From SZUA-320 sp041612035 (GTDB taxonomy: Bacteria; Gemmatimonadota; Gemmatimonadetes; Gemmatimonadales; GWC2-71-9), in NCBI GenBank assembly GCA_041612035.1, contig JBFILX010000153.1, positions 1 through 5,727 on the forward strand: a stretch of 5,727 bases of DNA. The letters are read 5' to 3'. This document shows, piece by piece, positions 1-5,727 of this stretch. The notes below the pieces were generated by a model. It did no database searches. It was given only the letters and a program-made list of their open reading frames with translations, and was not told where the DNA came from. A program made the position numbers and the translations under genes. Numbering within the stretch: position 1 is the first letter of the stretch; every line of letters starts with the position of its first letter.

Positions 1-690
1 GCCGCCCCCTTCGATGCCGGCCTGTCCCCCCTCACCGTCTCCCGTCCCGCCGACCTGCCCGGGTACGCGGAGGGCGGCTTCATCGTGCAGGACCCGGCCC
101 AGCGCCTGGTCACCCACTTCTTCAACCCGCCCGAGGACGCCGTGGCCTACGATGCCTGCGCCGCCCCGGGGGGGAAGACGATCGCGCTCGAGGCCCGGGC
201 CCGGTTCGTGGTGGCCGGGGAGCGGAAACGGGCCCGCGCCCGCCGCCTGCGCGAGAACCTGGATCGCGCCGGGTCGGGCCGGGCGGCGGTGGTGATGGCC
301 GACGCCCTGGCCCCGCCGGTCCGGCCGGTGGACCTGGTGGTGCTGGACGTGCCCTGCCTGGGCACCGGGGTGCTGGCCCGGCACCCGGACGCCCGGTGGC
401 GCGTGCGCCCCGAGGCGCTGGAGCGCCTGGTGGCGGAGGCGGCCGCGATGCTCCGGGCCGGGGCCGCCGCGGTGCGGCCCGGCGGCGCGTTATGTTTCTC
501 GACCTGTTCCCTGGAGCCGGAGGAGAACGAGGTGCAGATCGAGGCCTTCCTCCGGGAGGACCCGCGGTTCCGGCGGGACCCCGGCCCCGCGCCGGCGGAG
601 CTGCTCACCCCCTCCGGGGACTTCATGACCCTGCCCCAGCGGCACGGGGTGGACGGGGCCTACGCGGCCCGGCTCCGGCGGGTGGGGTGA
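1..690 (+). CDS. rsmB: 16S rRNA (cytosine-C5) methyltransferase RsmB, C-terminal part (5' end outside window)
   Basis: RsmB (Sun/Fmu family) uses S-adenosylmethionine to methylate a cytosine in 16S rRNA (C967 in E. coli). The frame is open from base 1, so the gene starts upstream; 229 residues are visible, covering the Rossmann-type catalytic domain. Numbering from base 1, I see the family entry motif GGFIVQDPAQ (26-34), the SAM-binding loop DACAAPGGKT (51-60), motif IV DVPCLGTG (116-123, Cys119) and motif VI FSTCSLEPEEN (166-176, Cys169). Family knowledge makes the motif VI cysteine the nucleophile and the motif IV cysteine the one that releases product. The C-terminus HGVDGAYAARLRRV matches the usual family ending. 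Motif IV has Leu where Ser or Thr is commoner. The N-terminal NusB-like region is not in the window, so a close paralogue such as RsmF is not strictly excluded, but the C-terminal ending and the rpe context favour RsmB. The stop TGA shares its A with the next ATG. Confidence 0.93.
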   Translation, partial: AAPFDAGLSPLTVSRPADLPGYAEGGFIVQDPAQRLVTHFFNPPEDAVAYDACAAPGGKTIALEARARFVVAGERKRARARRLRENLDRAGSGRAAVVMADALAPPVRPVDLVVLDVPCLGTGVLARHPDARWRVRPEALERLVAEAAAMLRAGAAAVRPGGALCFSTCSLEPEENEVQIEAFLREDPRFRRDPGPAPAELLTPSGDFMTLPQRHGVDGAYAARLRRVG

Positions 691-1454
691 TGGCCCGGCT
701 CAAGCGGGAGCGGCCGCCGTTCCTGGCCACCGTGCGAAGCCGCCGGGTGCTGATCGGGACCGGAGTGGTGCTCGGGGCGGCGCTGGCCGGCTATGCCGGC
801 GCGCTGCTGCTCTACCCCGCCCCGCTGGTGGCCCGGGACGAGCGGGTGGCGCTGGTGATCGGCCTGCCGCTCGAGGCCGCCACCCGCGAGCTGGAACAGC
901 AGGGGTTCCGGGTGAAGCTCGCCTCGGCCGCGGAGCCCGACCCCACGGTGCCCAAGGGGTACGTGACGTGGCAGGAGCCCCCCGGGTTCGTGGAGTTGCC
1001 CGAGGGGAGCCAGGTCGAGCTCACGGTGAGTGACGGACCCGCAGCGGCCACCGTGCCCGACGTGCTGCAGTTCGACCTCGACCATGCCCGCCGGGTGCTC
1101 GCCGCCGCGGGCTTCGCGGTGGGCGGGATCGACTCGATCCCCTCCGCGGCGGAGGCCGGCGTGGTGGTCTCGACCAGGCCGGCGGCCGGCACGCCGCGCC
1201 AGGCCGGTTCCCGGGTCGAGGTGGTGGTGAGCCGGGGCCCGGCCGCGATCCGGATCCCCGACCTGGTCGGGATGTCGGAAACCGACGCCCGGACCCGGCT
1301 GGATGAGCTGGGGCTGCGGGTGGGCCTGGTGCGGAAGAGCCGGGACGGGCGGGGCCGGCCGGGCCTGGTGCTGACCCAGCGTCCCCGTCCCGGCGTGCTC
1401 AGTCCCAAGGGGGGCCGGGTGGACCTGACCGTGAGCGACGCGAGGACCCGATGA
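690..1454 (+). CDS. Membrane-anchored protein with three PASTA domains, no kinase domain
   Basis: A 254-residue protein with a short basic N-terminus (MARLKRERPP and RSRR), one hydrophobic segment at about 20-43 and then three tandem PASTA repeats at about 52-116, 119-183 and 186-250. Basic residues before the membrane span predict N-inside, PASTA-outside topology. Each repeat shows the PASTA pattern: a VPDV- or IPDLVGM-like opening, an amphipathic helix ending in a Gly-Phe/Leu-x-V turn, a QxPxxG or RPAAG loop and a V-x-V-x-VS strand. The first repeat has the least typical opening (VALVIGLP). PASTA domains are known from Ser/Thr kinases such as PrkC/PknB and from penicillin-binding proteins, where they bind peptidoglycan or muropeptides; here there is neither a kinase nor a transpeptidase domain, so a wall-binding or division role is inference. 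The ATG at 690 overlaps the rsmB stop by one base, and the stop overlaps the rpe start by four. A longer frame upstream lies inside rsmB and is not protein-like. Confidence 0.85.
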   Translation: MARLKRERPPFLATVRSRRVLIGTGVVLGAALAGYAGALLLYPAPLVARDERVALVIGLPLEAATRELEQQGFRVKLASAAEPDPTVPKGYVTWQEPPGFVELPEGSQVELTVSDGPAAATVPDVLQFDLDHARRVLAAAGFAVGGIDSIPSAAEAGVVVSTRPAAGTPRQAGSRVEVVVSRGPAAIRIPDLVGMSETDARTRLDELGLRVGLVRKSRDGRGRPGLVLTQRPRPGVLSPKGGRVDLTVSDARTR

Positions 1455-2116
1455 ACCCGCGGATCGCCCCGAGCGTTCTGAGTGCGGACCTGGCCCGGCT
1501 GGCCGAGCAGGTGGCGGCCGCCGTCGAGGGCGGGGCCGAGTGGATGCACGTGGACGTCATGGACGGACGGTTCGTCCCCAACCTGACGTTCGGGGCCCCC
1601 CTGATCCGGGCCCTGCGCCGGGTGACCGACGTGCCGCTCGACGTGCATCTCATGGTGACCGAGCCCGAGCGCTACATTCGGGAATACGCGGAGGCCGGGG
1701 CGGCGGTCTTCACCTTCCACCCCGAGGCCACGACCCACGTGCAGCGTCAGCTGGCGGCGGTGCGGGAGCACGGGATGCTGGCGGGGCTGGCGCTCAACCC
1801 GGGCACTCCGCTGGGCCTGCTGGAGGAGGTGCTGGGGGACGTGGACCTGGTGCTGGTGATGTCGGTGAACCCGGGCTTCGGCGGCCAGCAGTACCTGCCC
1901 GCGGCCACCGACAAGATCGGCCGGGTGCGTTCCCTGCTGGACCGGCGGGGCAGCCGGGCGGCACTCGAGGTGGACGGGGGGATCACCCCGAAGACGATCA
2001 CGGAGGCGTGGCGCGCCGGGGCGGACACGTTCGTGGCGGGCACCGCGGTGTTCGGCGCGCCCGATCCAGCCGAGGCGGTGCGGGCGCTCCGACGGGCATG
2101 TACGGTGGAGGTCTAG
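1451..2116 (+). CDS. rpe: Ribulose-phosphate 3-epimerase
   Basis: Interconverts D-ribulose 5-phosphate and D-xylulose 5-phosphate in the cytoplasmic pentose phosphate pathway (and Calvin cycle where present). The 221-residue length is typical. The TIM-barrel motifs are all present: IAPSVLSAD (5-13, substrate-contacting Ser8), HVDVMDGRFVPN (33-44, metal ligand His33 and catalytic base Asp35), LDVHLMV (63-69, metal ligand His66), LNPGTP (115-120), VMSVNPGFGGQ (136-146, phosphate and substrate loop) and EVDGGI (173-178, metal ligand and second catalytic acid Asp175). No key residue is missing, so the enzyme should be active with a divalent metal. The ATG lies in an ATGA overlap with the PASTA gene stop, and a weak purine stretch GAGGA sits about four bases upstream. 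Location downstream of rsmB fits a conserved bacterial neighbourhood. Confidence 0.97.
   Translation: MNPRIAPSVLSADLARLAEQVAAAVEGGAEWMHVDVMDGRFVPNLTFGAPLIRALRRVTDVPLDVHLMVTEPERYIREYAEAGAAVFTFHPEATTHVQRQLAAVREHGMLAGLALNPGTPLGLLEEVLGDVDLVLVMSVNPGFGGQQYLPAATDKIGRVRSLLDRRGSRAALEVDGGITPKTITEAWRAGADTFVAGTAVFGAPDPAEAVRALRRACTVEV
2107..2111 (+). promoter_or_regulatory. Shine-Dalgarno site of the TlpA-like gene
   Basis: GGAGG lies eight bases before the ATG at 2120 and within the last codons of rpe. It is the clearest ribosome binding site in the window and fixes the start of the thioredoxin gene, which is separated from the rpe stop by only three bases. Confidence 0.75.
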
Positions 2117-2119
2117 ACG

Positions 2120-2716
2120 ATGGCAGACGAACGGAAACAGTGGCTCTACGTGGTGGCGATCGTGGCGGGACTCGGGCTCGGCGCCTGGGGCCTGGTCAAG
2201 TTCGCGCCGGTCCCCGAAGGCGTGGAGGTGGGGCGCCGGGCGCCGGACTTCACGGCGCTCGACCTGGCCACCGGCGACTCGGTCTCGCTGCGCGGCCGGT
2301 ACGACGGCCACGTGACCCTGGTGAACATCTGGGCCACCTGGTGCATTCCCTGCCGGGTCGAGATGCCCGCCATGGAGGAGGTCTACCGCAAGCTCGGGCC
2401 GCACGGGTTCCGGATCGCGGCCGTGAGCATCGACGAGGGCAAGGTGGACGACGTGCGGGCGTTCGGGCGCGACCTGGGCCTCACCTTCGACATCCTGCAC
2501 GACAAGTCGGGCCGCATCGAGCAGGTGTTCCAGACCACCGGCGTGCCGGAGAGCTTCCTGCTCGACAAGGAGGGGGTGATCGTCCGGAAGATCATCGGCG
2601 AACACCCGTGGAACTCCCCCGCCAACCAGCGCATCATCGCCCAGCTGCTCGGCGTGGAGCTGCCCCAGGAGGACGCGGCCCCGGCCCAGCCGGCGAGCCG
2701 AGGCCCGGGTGGCTGA
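2120..2716 (+). CDS. Membrane-tethered TlpA/ResA-family thiol-disulfide oxidoreductase
   Basis: A 198-residue thioredoxin-fold protein held to the outer face of the inner membrane. It has a short charged N-terminus, one hydrophobic segment at about 8-28, then a TlpA/ResA domain at about 36-180. The domain opens with the family pattern GRRAPDF, followed by a strand LVNIWATWC leading to the active site WCIPC (74-78; Cys75 and Cys78). Glu81, three residues after the second cysteine, corresponds to the Glu of ResA that tunes its redox chemistry. The cis-proline loop is TTGVPES (139-145, Pro143). These two cysteines are the only ones in the protein, so there is no lipobox and the anchor is a transmembrane helix. 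Relatives reduce cytochrome c apoproteins, copper-centre proteins or other periplasmic disulfides; the partner cannot be told here because no cytochrome biogenesis genes are present. The last 18 or so residues are rich in Ala, Pro and Gly, look disordered and overlap the tsaD start. Confidence 0.92.
   Translation: MADERKQWLYVVAIVAGLGLGAWGLVKFAPVPEGVEVGRRAPDFTALDLATGDSVSLRGRYDGHVTLVNIWATWCIPCRVEMPAMEEVYRKLGPHGFRIAAVSIDEGKVDDVRAFGRDLGLTFDILHDKSGRIEQVFQTTGVPESFLLDKEGVIVRKIIGEHPWNSPANQRIIAQLLGVELPQEDAAPAQPASRGPGG
2700..2703 (+). promoter_or_regulatory. Probable Shine-Dalgarno site for the GTG start of tsaD
   Basis: GAGG sits five bases before the GTG at 2709, inside the 3' end of the TlpA-like gene. 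Together with protein alignment (ILGIETSCDET begins a few residues after the start in this family) it supports the GTG at 2709 as the true start. Confidence 0.55.
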
Positions 2717-3764
2717 GCGGATCCTCGGCATCGAGACGTCCTGCGACGAAACCTCGGCGGCCGTCCTCAGCATCCGGGACGGCCGTCCCGCGCTCGACAG
2801 CCTGGTCATCCTCTCCCAGGACGTGCACCAGGTGTTCGGCGGGGTGGTGCCGGAACTGGCGAGCCGGGCCCACCTGCGGACCATCGTGCCGGTGGTCGAC
2901 CGGGCCCTGGCCGAGGCGGGGGTGGAGCCCGAGGCGCTGGACGGCGTGGCGGTGACGGCGGGACCCGGGCTGGTGGGCGCCCTGCTGGTCGGCCTCATGT
3001 ACGGGAAGGCCCTGGCCTGGCGCCATGGCCTGCCACTCGTGGGGGTGCACCACCTGGAGGGCCACCTGTTCGCCCCCCGCTTCGAGCATCCCGACCTGGC
3101 GCCCCCGTTCGTGGCCCTGCTGGTGAGCGGCGGCCACACCATGCTGCTCGAGGTCCGGCGCTGGGGCGCGTACCGGCTGCTGGGCGCCACCCGGGACGAC
3201 GCCGCGGGCGAGGCGTTCGACAAGGTGGCCGCCATGCTGGGCCTCGAGTACCCCGGCGGCCCGGCCATCGAGCGGCTGGCGGCCGAGGGCCGCCCCGACC
3301 GGTTCCGGTTCCCGCGCCCCATGCTCGACGCCGAGGACGGCGACCGCTACGCCTTCTCGTTCAGCGGGCTCAAGACGGCGGTGCTCCGGGCCGTCCGCGC
3401 CAGCGACGACCTGGACCGTGACCGGGCCGACCTGGCCCGCGGGTTCCAGGACGCGGCGCTGGAAGTGCTGGTGACCAAGACCGCCCGCGCCGCCCGCACG
3501 CTGGGCGTCGGCACGGTGGTGCTGGGGGGCGGCGTGGCCTGCAACCGCGCGCTAGCCGACCGGCTGGCCGGACGGCTGGGCGACGAGGCCCGGGTGGTGG
3601 TGGCGTCCCCCCGGTTCAACACCGACAACGCGGCGATGATCGCGGCGGCGGGAGCCTGGCGGCTGGCCCGCGGCGAGCGCGCCGACTGGTCGCTCGAGCC
3701 CAGCGACTCACTCGCCTTCCCGGGGCTCGCCGTCGAGCCTTCTCCCGAACCCGTCGCCACATGA
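2709..3764 (+). CDS. tsaD: tRNA N6-threonylcarbamoyladenosine transferase TsaD
   Basis: TsaD (YgjD/Kae1/Gcp family) transfers the threonylcarbamoyl group from threonylcarbamoyl-AMP to A37 of ANN-decoding tRNAs, working with TsaB and TsaE, neither of which is in the window. The 351-residue protein carries the ASKHA-fold motifs in order: GIETSCDET (7-15), the iron-site motif HLEGH (His115 and His119), LLVSGGHT (137-144), DDAAGEAFDKVA (163-174), FSGLKTAVLR (218-227), GGGVACNRAL (273-282) and FNTDNAAMIA (303-312, with Asp306 as the third metal ligand). All expected residues are present. It begins with GTG, overlapping the previous gene by eight bases, and ends in an ATGA overlap with lgt. Length is slightly above the usual 335-345 owing to a short Pro/Glu-rich C-terminus. 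Older annotations calling this family O-sialoglycoprotein endopeptidase should be ignored. The codon CTA near 3552 is rare for this composition. Confidence 0.97.
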   Translation: MAERILGIETSCDETSAAVLSIRDGRPALDSLVILSQDVHQVFGGVVPELASRAHLRTIVPVVDRALAEAGVEPEALDGVAVTAGPGLVGALLVGLMYGKALAWRHGLPLVGVHHLEGHLFAPRFEHPDLAPPFVALLVSGGHTMLLEVRRWGAYRLLGATRDDAAGEAFDKVAAMLGLEYPGGPAIERLAAEGRPDRFRFPRPMLDAEDGDRYAFSFSGLKTAVLRAVRASDDLDRDRADLARGFQDAALEVLVTKTARAARTLGVGTVVLGGGVACNRALADRLAGRLGDEARVVVASPRFNTDNAAMIAAAGAWRLARGERADWSLEPSDSLAFPGLAVEPSPEPVAT

Positions 3765-4624
3765 CCACCGTCCCCCCGTTCACGATCCCGCTCGGGCCGC
3801 TGGAGATCACCGGCTACGGGCTGATGATGATGGTCGGCTTCCTGTTCGGCGGGTGGCTGATCGAGCGCGAGCTCCGGCACCGCGGCTTCCAGCCCGACTA
3901 CGCGGCGGACGTGGTGGTGGCCGCCGTGATCGGCGGCATCCTGGGGGCCAAGCTCTGGTACGTGGGGCTCACCGGCAGCCTGGACGCGCTCTTCTCGCGG
4001 GGCGGCCTGGTCTGGTACGGCGGGTTCATCGGCGGGGCGCTGGCGGTCATGCTGAACGGGTGGCGTCGGCAGGTCCCGCTGCGCTGGACCCTGCACCTCT
4101 GCGCGCCGGCGCTCGCGGCGGCCTACGCGCTGGGGCGGATCGGGTGCTTCATGGTGGGCGACGATTACGGGGTGCCCACCACCGGCTGGTGGGGCGTCAA
4201 GTTCCCCCAGGGCCTGCCGCCCACCACCGTGTCGGGGCTGAGCCAGTTCGGGGTGGACCTCCCGGCGGGGCTGGACCCGTCCACCGTGCTGGCGGTGCAC
4301 CCGACCCAGCTGTACGAGGCCGGGCTCATGACCCTGGCCTTCATGGCGCTGTGGGCGCTCCGCACCCGGCCCGTGGGGGTGGGGTGGGTGTTCGGGGTCT
4401 ACCTGGTGTTCGCGGGGCTGGAGCGGTTCGTGATCGAGTTCGTGCGGGCCAAGGACGACCGCTTCCTCGGCACCTTCACGCTGGCCCAGCTTACCAGCGT
4501 CGCGCTGGTGCTGCTCGGCGCATGGCTCCTGATGAAGTTCCGGGAGCCGGACCAGGTGGCACCCGGGCCCTACCTGACGACCCCGGCGGCCGCCCCGGCG
4601 GGGAAGAAGTCCGCGCGGCGCTGA
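3761..4624 (+). CDS. lgt: Phosphatidylglycerol-prolipoprotein diacylglyceryl transferase
   Basis: Lgt moves diacylglycerol from phosphatidylglycerol to the lipobox cysteine of prolipoproteins, the first step of lipoprotein maturation in the inner membrane. The 287 residues form about seven hydrophobic segments. Visible family motifs are the N-terminal TGYGLMMMVGF (17-27, Tyr19), LVWYGGFIGG (83-92), the Lgt signature GRIGCFMVGDDYG (125-137, Arg126 and Gly137), HPTQLYEA (180-187) and ERFVIEFVRAKDDRF (221-235, Arg222 and Glu226). Compared with E. coli Lgt as I recall its numbering, Arg143, Gly154, Arg239 and Glu243 are kept, while His103, Asn146, Glu151 and Tyr235 correspond to Tyr, Cys, Asp and Ala. 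The motif set and length still make the assignment firm, and such signature variants occur in several phyla. The ATG overlaps the tsaD stop (ATGA), and no Shine-Dalgarno sequence is visible in the 20 bases before it, so translation probably depends on coupling. The basic tail GKKSARR is likely cytoplasmic. Confidence 0.94.
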   Translation: MTTVPPFTIPLGPLEITGYGLMMMVGFLFGGWLIERELRHRGFQPDYAADVVVAAVIGGILGAKLWYVGLTGSLDALFSRGGLVWYGGFIGGALAVMLNGWRRQVPLRWTLHLCAPALAAAYALGRIGCFMVGDDYGVPTTGWWGVKFPQGLPPTTVSGLSQFGVDLPAGLDPSTVLAVHPTQLYEAGLMTLAFMALWALRTRPVGVGWVFGVYLVFAGLERFVIEFVRAKDDRFLGTFTLAQLTSVALVLLGAWLLMKFREPDQVAPGPYLTTPAAAPAGKKSARR

Positions 4625-4631
4625 GCGCCGC
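4615..4631. terminator. Perfect 7-bp GC hairpin at the convergent gene junction, possible bidirectional terminator
   Basis: GCGGCGC (4615-4621) and GCGCCGC (4625-4631) are perfect inverted repeats with a three-base loop that is exactly the lgt stop codon TGA. The structure overlaps the lgt end and lies six bases past the stop of the opposing permease gene. Neither strand shows a true U-tract after the stem: the + strand continues with a C-run, the - strand with GCGGACTTCTTCC, which is only mildly T-rich. It may help end transcription on both strands, but in such GC-rich DNA short palindromes also arise by chance. Confidence 0.35.
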
Positions 4632-4636
4632 CCCCC

Positions 4637-5727
4637 TCAGCGGGAGCTGCCGACGGTCTCGTCGATGGTGCTCCGCATCCGGTCGATCTCGGCGCGGATC
4701 TCGTTGACGTCGGCCTCGATCCGGTCGAGGGAGCGGAGCATGTCCCGCCGGGCCACCGGGGCGTCGGCCGGGACGGTCGCGGTCTCCCGCCGCCGGGCCC
4801 GGACCGGGCCCAGCCCGAAGATCCAGGCCAGCGCCACCAGGGCCATCACCACCAGGGTCGCCTGCGCCAGCAGGGATTCGACGGTCGGGTAGATGCCGAA
4901 CACCGGGAGCCGGGGCGCCCACTCGACCACCGTGGTCCCCACGGCCCCGCCCGCCTGCAGCTCGGCCACCGCCTGCCCGGCGAAGACGAACGCCATGTAG
5001 TAGAGGAAGGCGCTGGTCACCGTGAAGAACGGCTTGAGCGGGAGCCGGACCCCGTAGCGGTTGATCGCGACGTAGACCGCCACCAGCACCAGGGCCGCCA
5101 CCAGGGCCCCGAAGCCGATCGCCCCCAGGCCTTCGCCGCCGGCAGACAGGAAGAGCGCCTTGTAGAAGAGCACCGTCTCGAACCCCTCGCGGTACACCGC
5201 CAGGAAGGCGACCACCGCCAGGGAGAGGGCCGACCCGCCCGCCACGGCGTCGCGCACCTTGTCCTTCACGAAGGCGTTCCACCGCGCCACTTCCACCTTC
5301 GAGAGCAGCCAGTAGCTCACGTAGAACAGCATGACCGCGGCCGCGGCCATGGTGATCCCCTCCAGCAGTTCCTGCTTGGCGGGCGTGAGGAAGAAGATGG
5401 TCTCGATGGCCAGCGCGGTGAGCAGGCTGGCGGCGAGCGCGGCGCCCACCCCGATCCGGATGTCGCGCCGCCGGGACTGGGCCCCGGTCTTCACCAGGAA
5501 GGCCACCAACGCCCCGATCACCAGGATCGCCTCCAGCCCTTCCCGGATCAGGATCATGAACGACTGCAGGAACAGGTTCCACCCCGACGGCCGGTCGGCC
5601 ACCGCGCGCTCGGCCTTCTCCAGCGCCACCAGGAGGTCCCGCCGGATCCCCTCGAGCCGCTGGGCCGAGGCCCCCGCGGCGGCCTGCTCGCGAAGCCCCG
5701 CGAACGACGCCTCCAGCTCCGCCGCCA
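4637..5727 (-). CDS. FTR1/EfeU-family iron permease, 5' end outside window
   Basis: The frame is open to the right window edge, so the gene is partial at its 5' end; about 362 residues are visible. The first 46 or so, containing FAGLREQAAAG and an ERAVADRP stretch, look like the end of the helical extracytoplasmic domain that precedes the permease in many bacterial FTR1 proteins. About seven membrane segments follow. Two copies of the ferric-iron-binding motif REGxE are intact: REGLE in the first span (5531-5545) and REGFE in the fourth (5177-5191). Family members import iron across the inner membrane, often with a periplasmic oxidase, cytochrome or EfeO partner; no partner is in the window. 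After the last span comes a charged tail ending in a regular coiled coil (4655-4741), which should be cytoplasmic if the N-terminal domain is outside and there are seven spans. A GTG at 5627-5629 could be taken for a start but the upstream codons read as family-like sequence, so it is internal. The gene converges on lgt with a 12-base gap. Confidence 0.92.
   Translation of the reverse strand, partial: AAELEASFAGLREQAAAGASAQRLEGIRRDLLVALEKAERAVADRPSGWNLFLQSFMILIREGLEAILVIGALVAFLVKTGAQSRRRDIRIGVGAALAASLLTALAIETIFFLTPAKQELLEGITMAAAAVMLFYVSYWLLSKVEVARWNAFVKDKVRDAVAGGSALSLAVVAFLAVYREGFETVLFYKALFLSAGGEGLGAIGFGALVAALVLVAVYVAINRYGVRLPLKPFFTVTSAFLYYMAFVFAGQAVAELQAGGAVGTTVVEWAPRLPVFGIYPTVESLLAQATLVVMALVALAWIFGLGPVRARRRETATVPADAPVARRDMLRSLDRIEADVNEIRAEIDRMRSTIDETVGSSR

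Noticed and set aside
2120..2716. TlpA-like protein as an Lgt-processed lipoprotein, given lgt downstream
   Set aside because: There is no cysteine after the hydrophobic N-terminal segment; the only two cysteines are in WCIPC.
1540..2955. A 471-codon open frame on the + strand overlapping rpe, the TlpA-like gene and tsaD
   Set aside because: The translation is Gly/Arg/Ala-rich and is an out-of-frame reading of motif-bearing genes.
812..3322. An 836-codon open frame on the - strand across the PASTA, rpe, TlpA-like and tsaD genes
   Set aside because: It is antisense to four genes with clear family motifs. Its translation is Arg/Ser/Pro-rich low complexity without recognisable domains. Long antisense frames are expected in GC-rich coding DNA where stops are rare.
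3347..4300. A 317-codon - strand frame opposite tsaD and lgt
   Set aside because: Low-complexity translation, antisense to two well-supported genes, no start context or domain.
4491..5582. A 363-codon - strand frame overlapping the iron permease
   Set aside because: It is in the wrong frame relative to the FTR1 motifs and spells Gly/Arg/Pro-rich sequence.
5627..5629. GTG as the start codon of the iron permease
   Set aside because: The same frame stays open for 32 more codons to the window edge and reads as helical sequence (FAGLREQAAAG) typical of the domain before the first span in bacterial FTR1 proteins; a start here would also leave only a short N-terminal stub.
1..5727. Novel defence, mobile or secondary-metabolite system
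   Set aside because: Every gene belongs to a known housekeeping, envelope or transport family; there are no direct repeat arrays, integrase or transposase motifs, tRNA-like sequences or composition breaks beyond a few codons.

Overview
This 5.7 kb, very GC-rich window (about 70% or more by eye) is ordinary chromosomal housekeeping DNA. Its layout is six tightly packed genes on the + strand facing one gene on the - strand. The + strand genes are: the 3' part of rsmB (16S rRNA m5C methyltransferase), a small membrane-anchored protein with three PASTA domains, rpe (ribulose-phosphate 3-epimerase), a membrane-tethered TlpA/ResA-type thioredoxin, tsaD (tRNA t6A synthesis) and lgt (prolipoprotein diacylglyceryl transferase). 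Converging on lgt from the right is the 3' part of an FTR1/EfeU-type iron permease gene, which runs off the window end.

The + strand genes very probably form one operon. Junctions are a 1-nt TGATG overlap, a 4-nt ATGA overlap, a 3-nt gap, an 8-nt overlap and another 4-nt ATGA overlap, so most of the genes look translationally coupled. No promoter is visible; transcription must start upstream of the window. No stretch over 300 bases lacks a gene. The only other non-coding space is 12 bases between lgt and the permease gene, next to a perfect GC-rich inverted repeat.

The organism is probably a diderm bacterium with a GC-rich genome. Gemmatimonadota is my best guess, from the gene order and the Lgt signature variant, but this is recollection-based inference. 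The order rsmB - PASTA protein - rpe recalls the Firmicutes order fmt-rsmB-(rlmN)-prpC-prkC-rsgA-rpe, with a kinase-less PASTA protein where the PASTA kinase cluster sits.

The genes serve separate core tasks: ribosome and tRNA modification (rsmB, tsaD), the pentose phosphate pathway (rpe), and envelope functions (PASTA protein, TlpA-like thioredoxin, Lgt, iron permease). I see no mobile element, CRISPR array, RNA gene or undescribed multi-gene system. The points most worth a second look are the kinase-less PASTA protein and its position, a perfect-heptad coiled-coil tail on the iron permease, and several substitutions at key Lgt positions.
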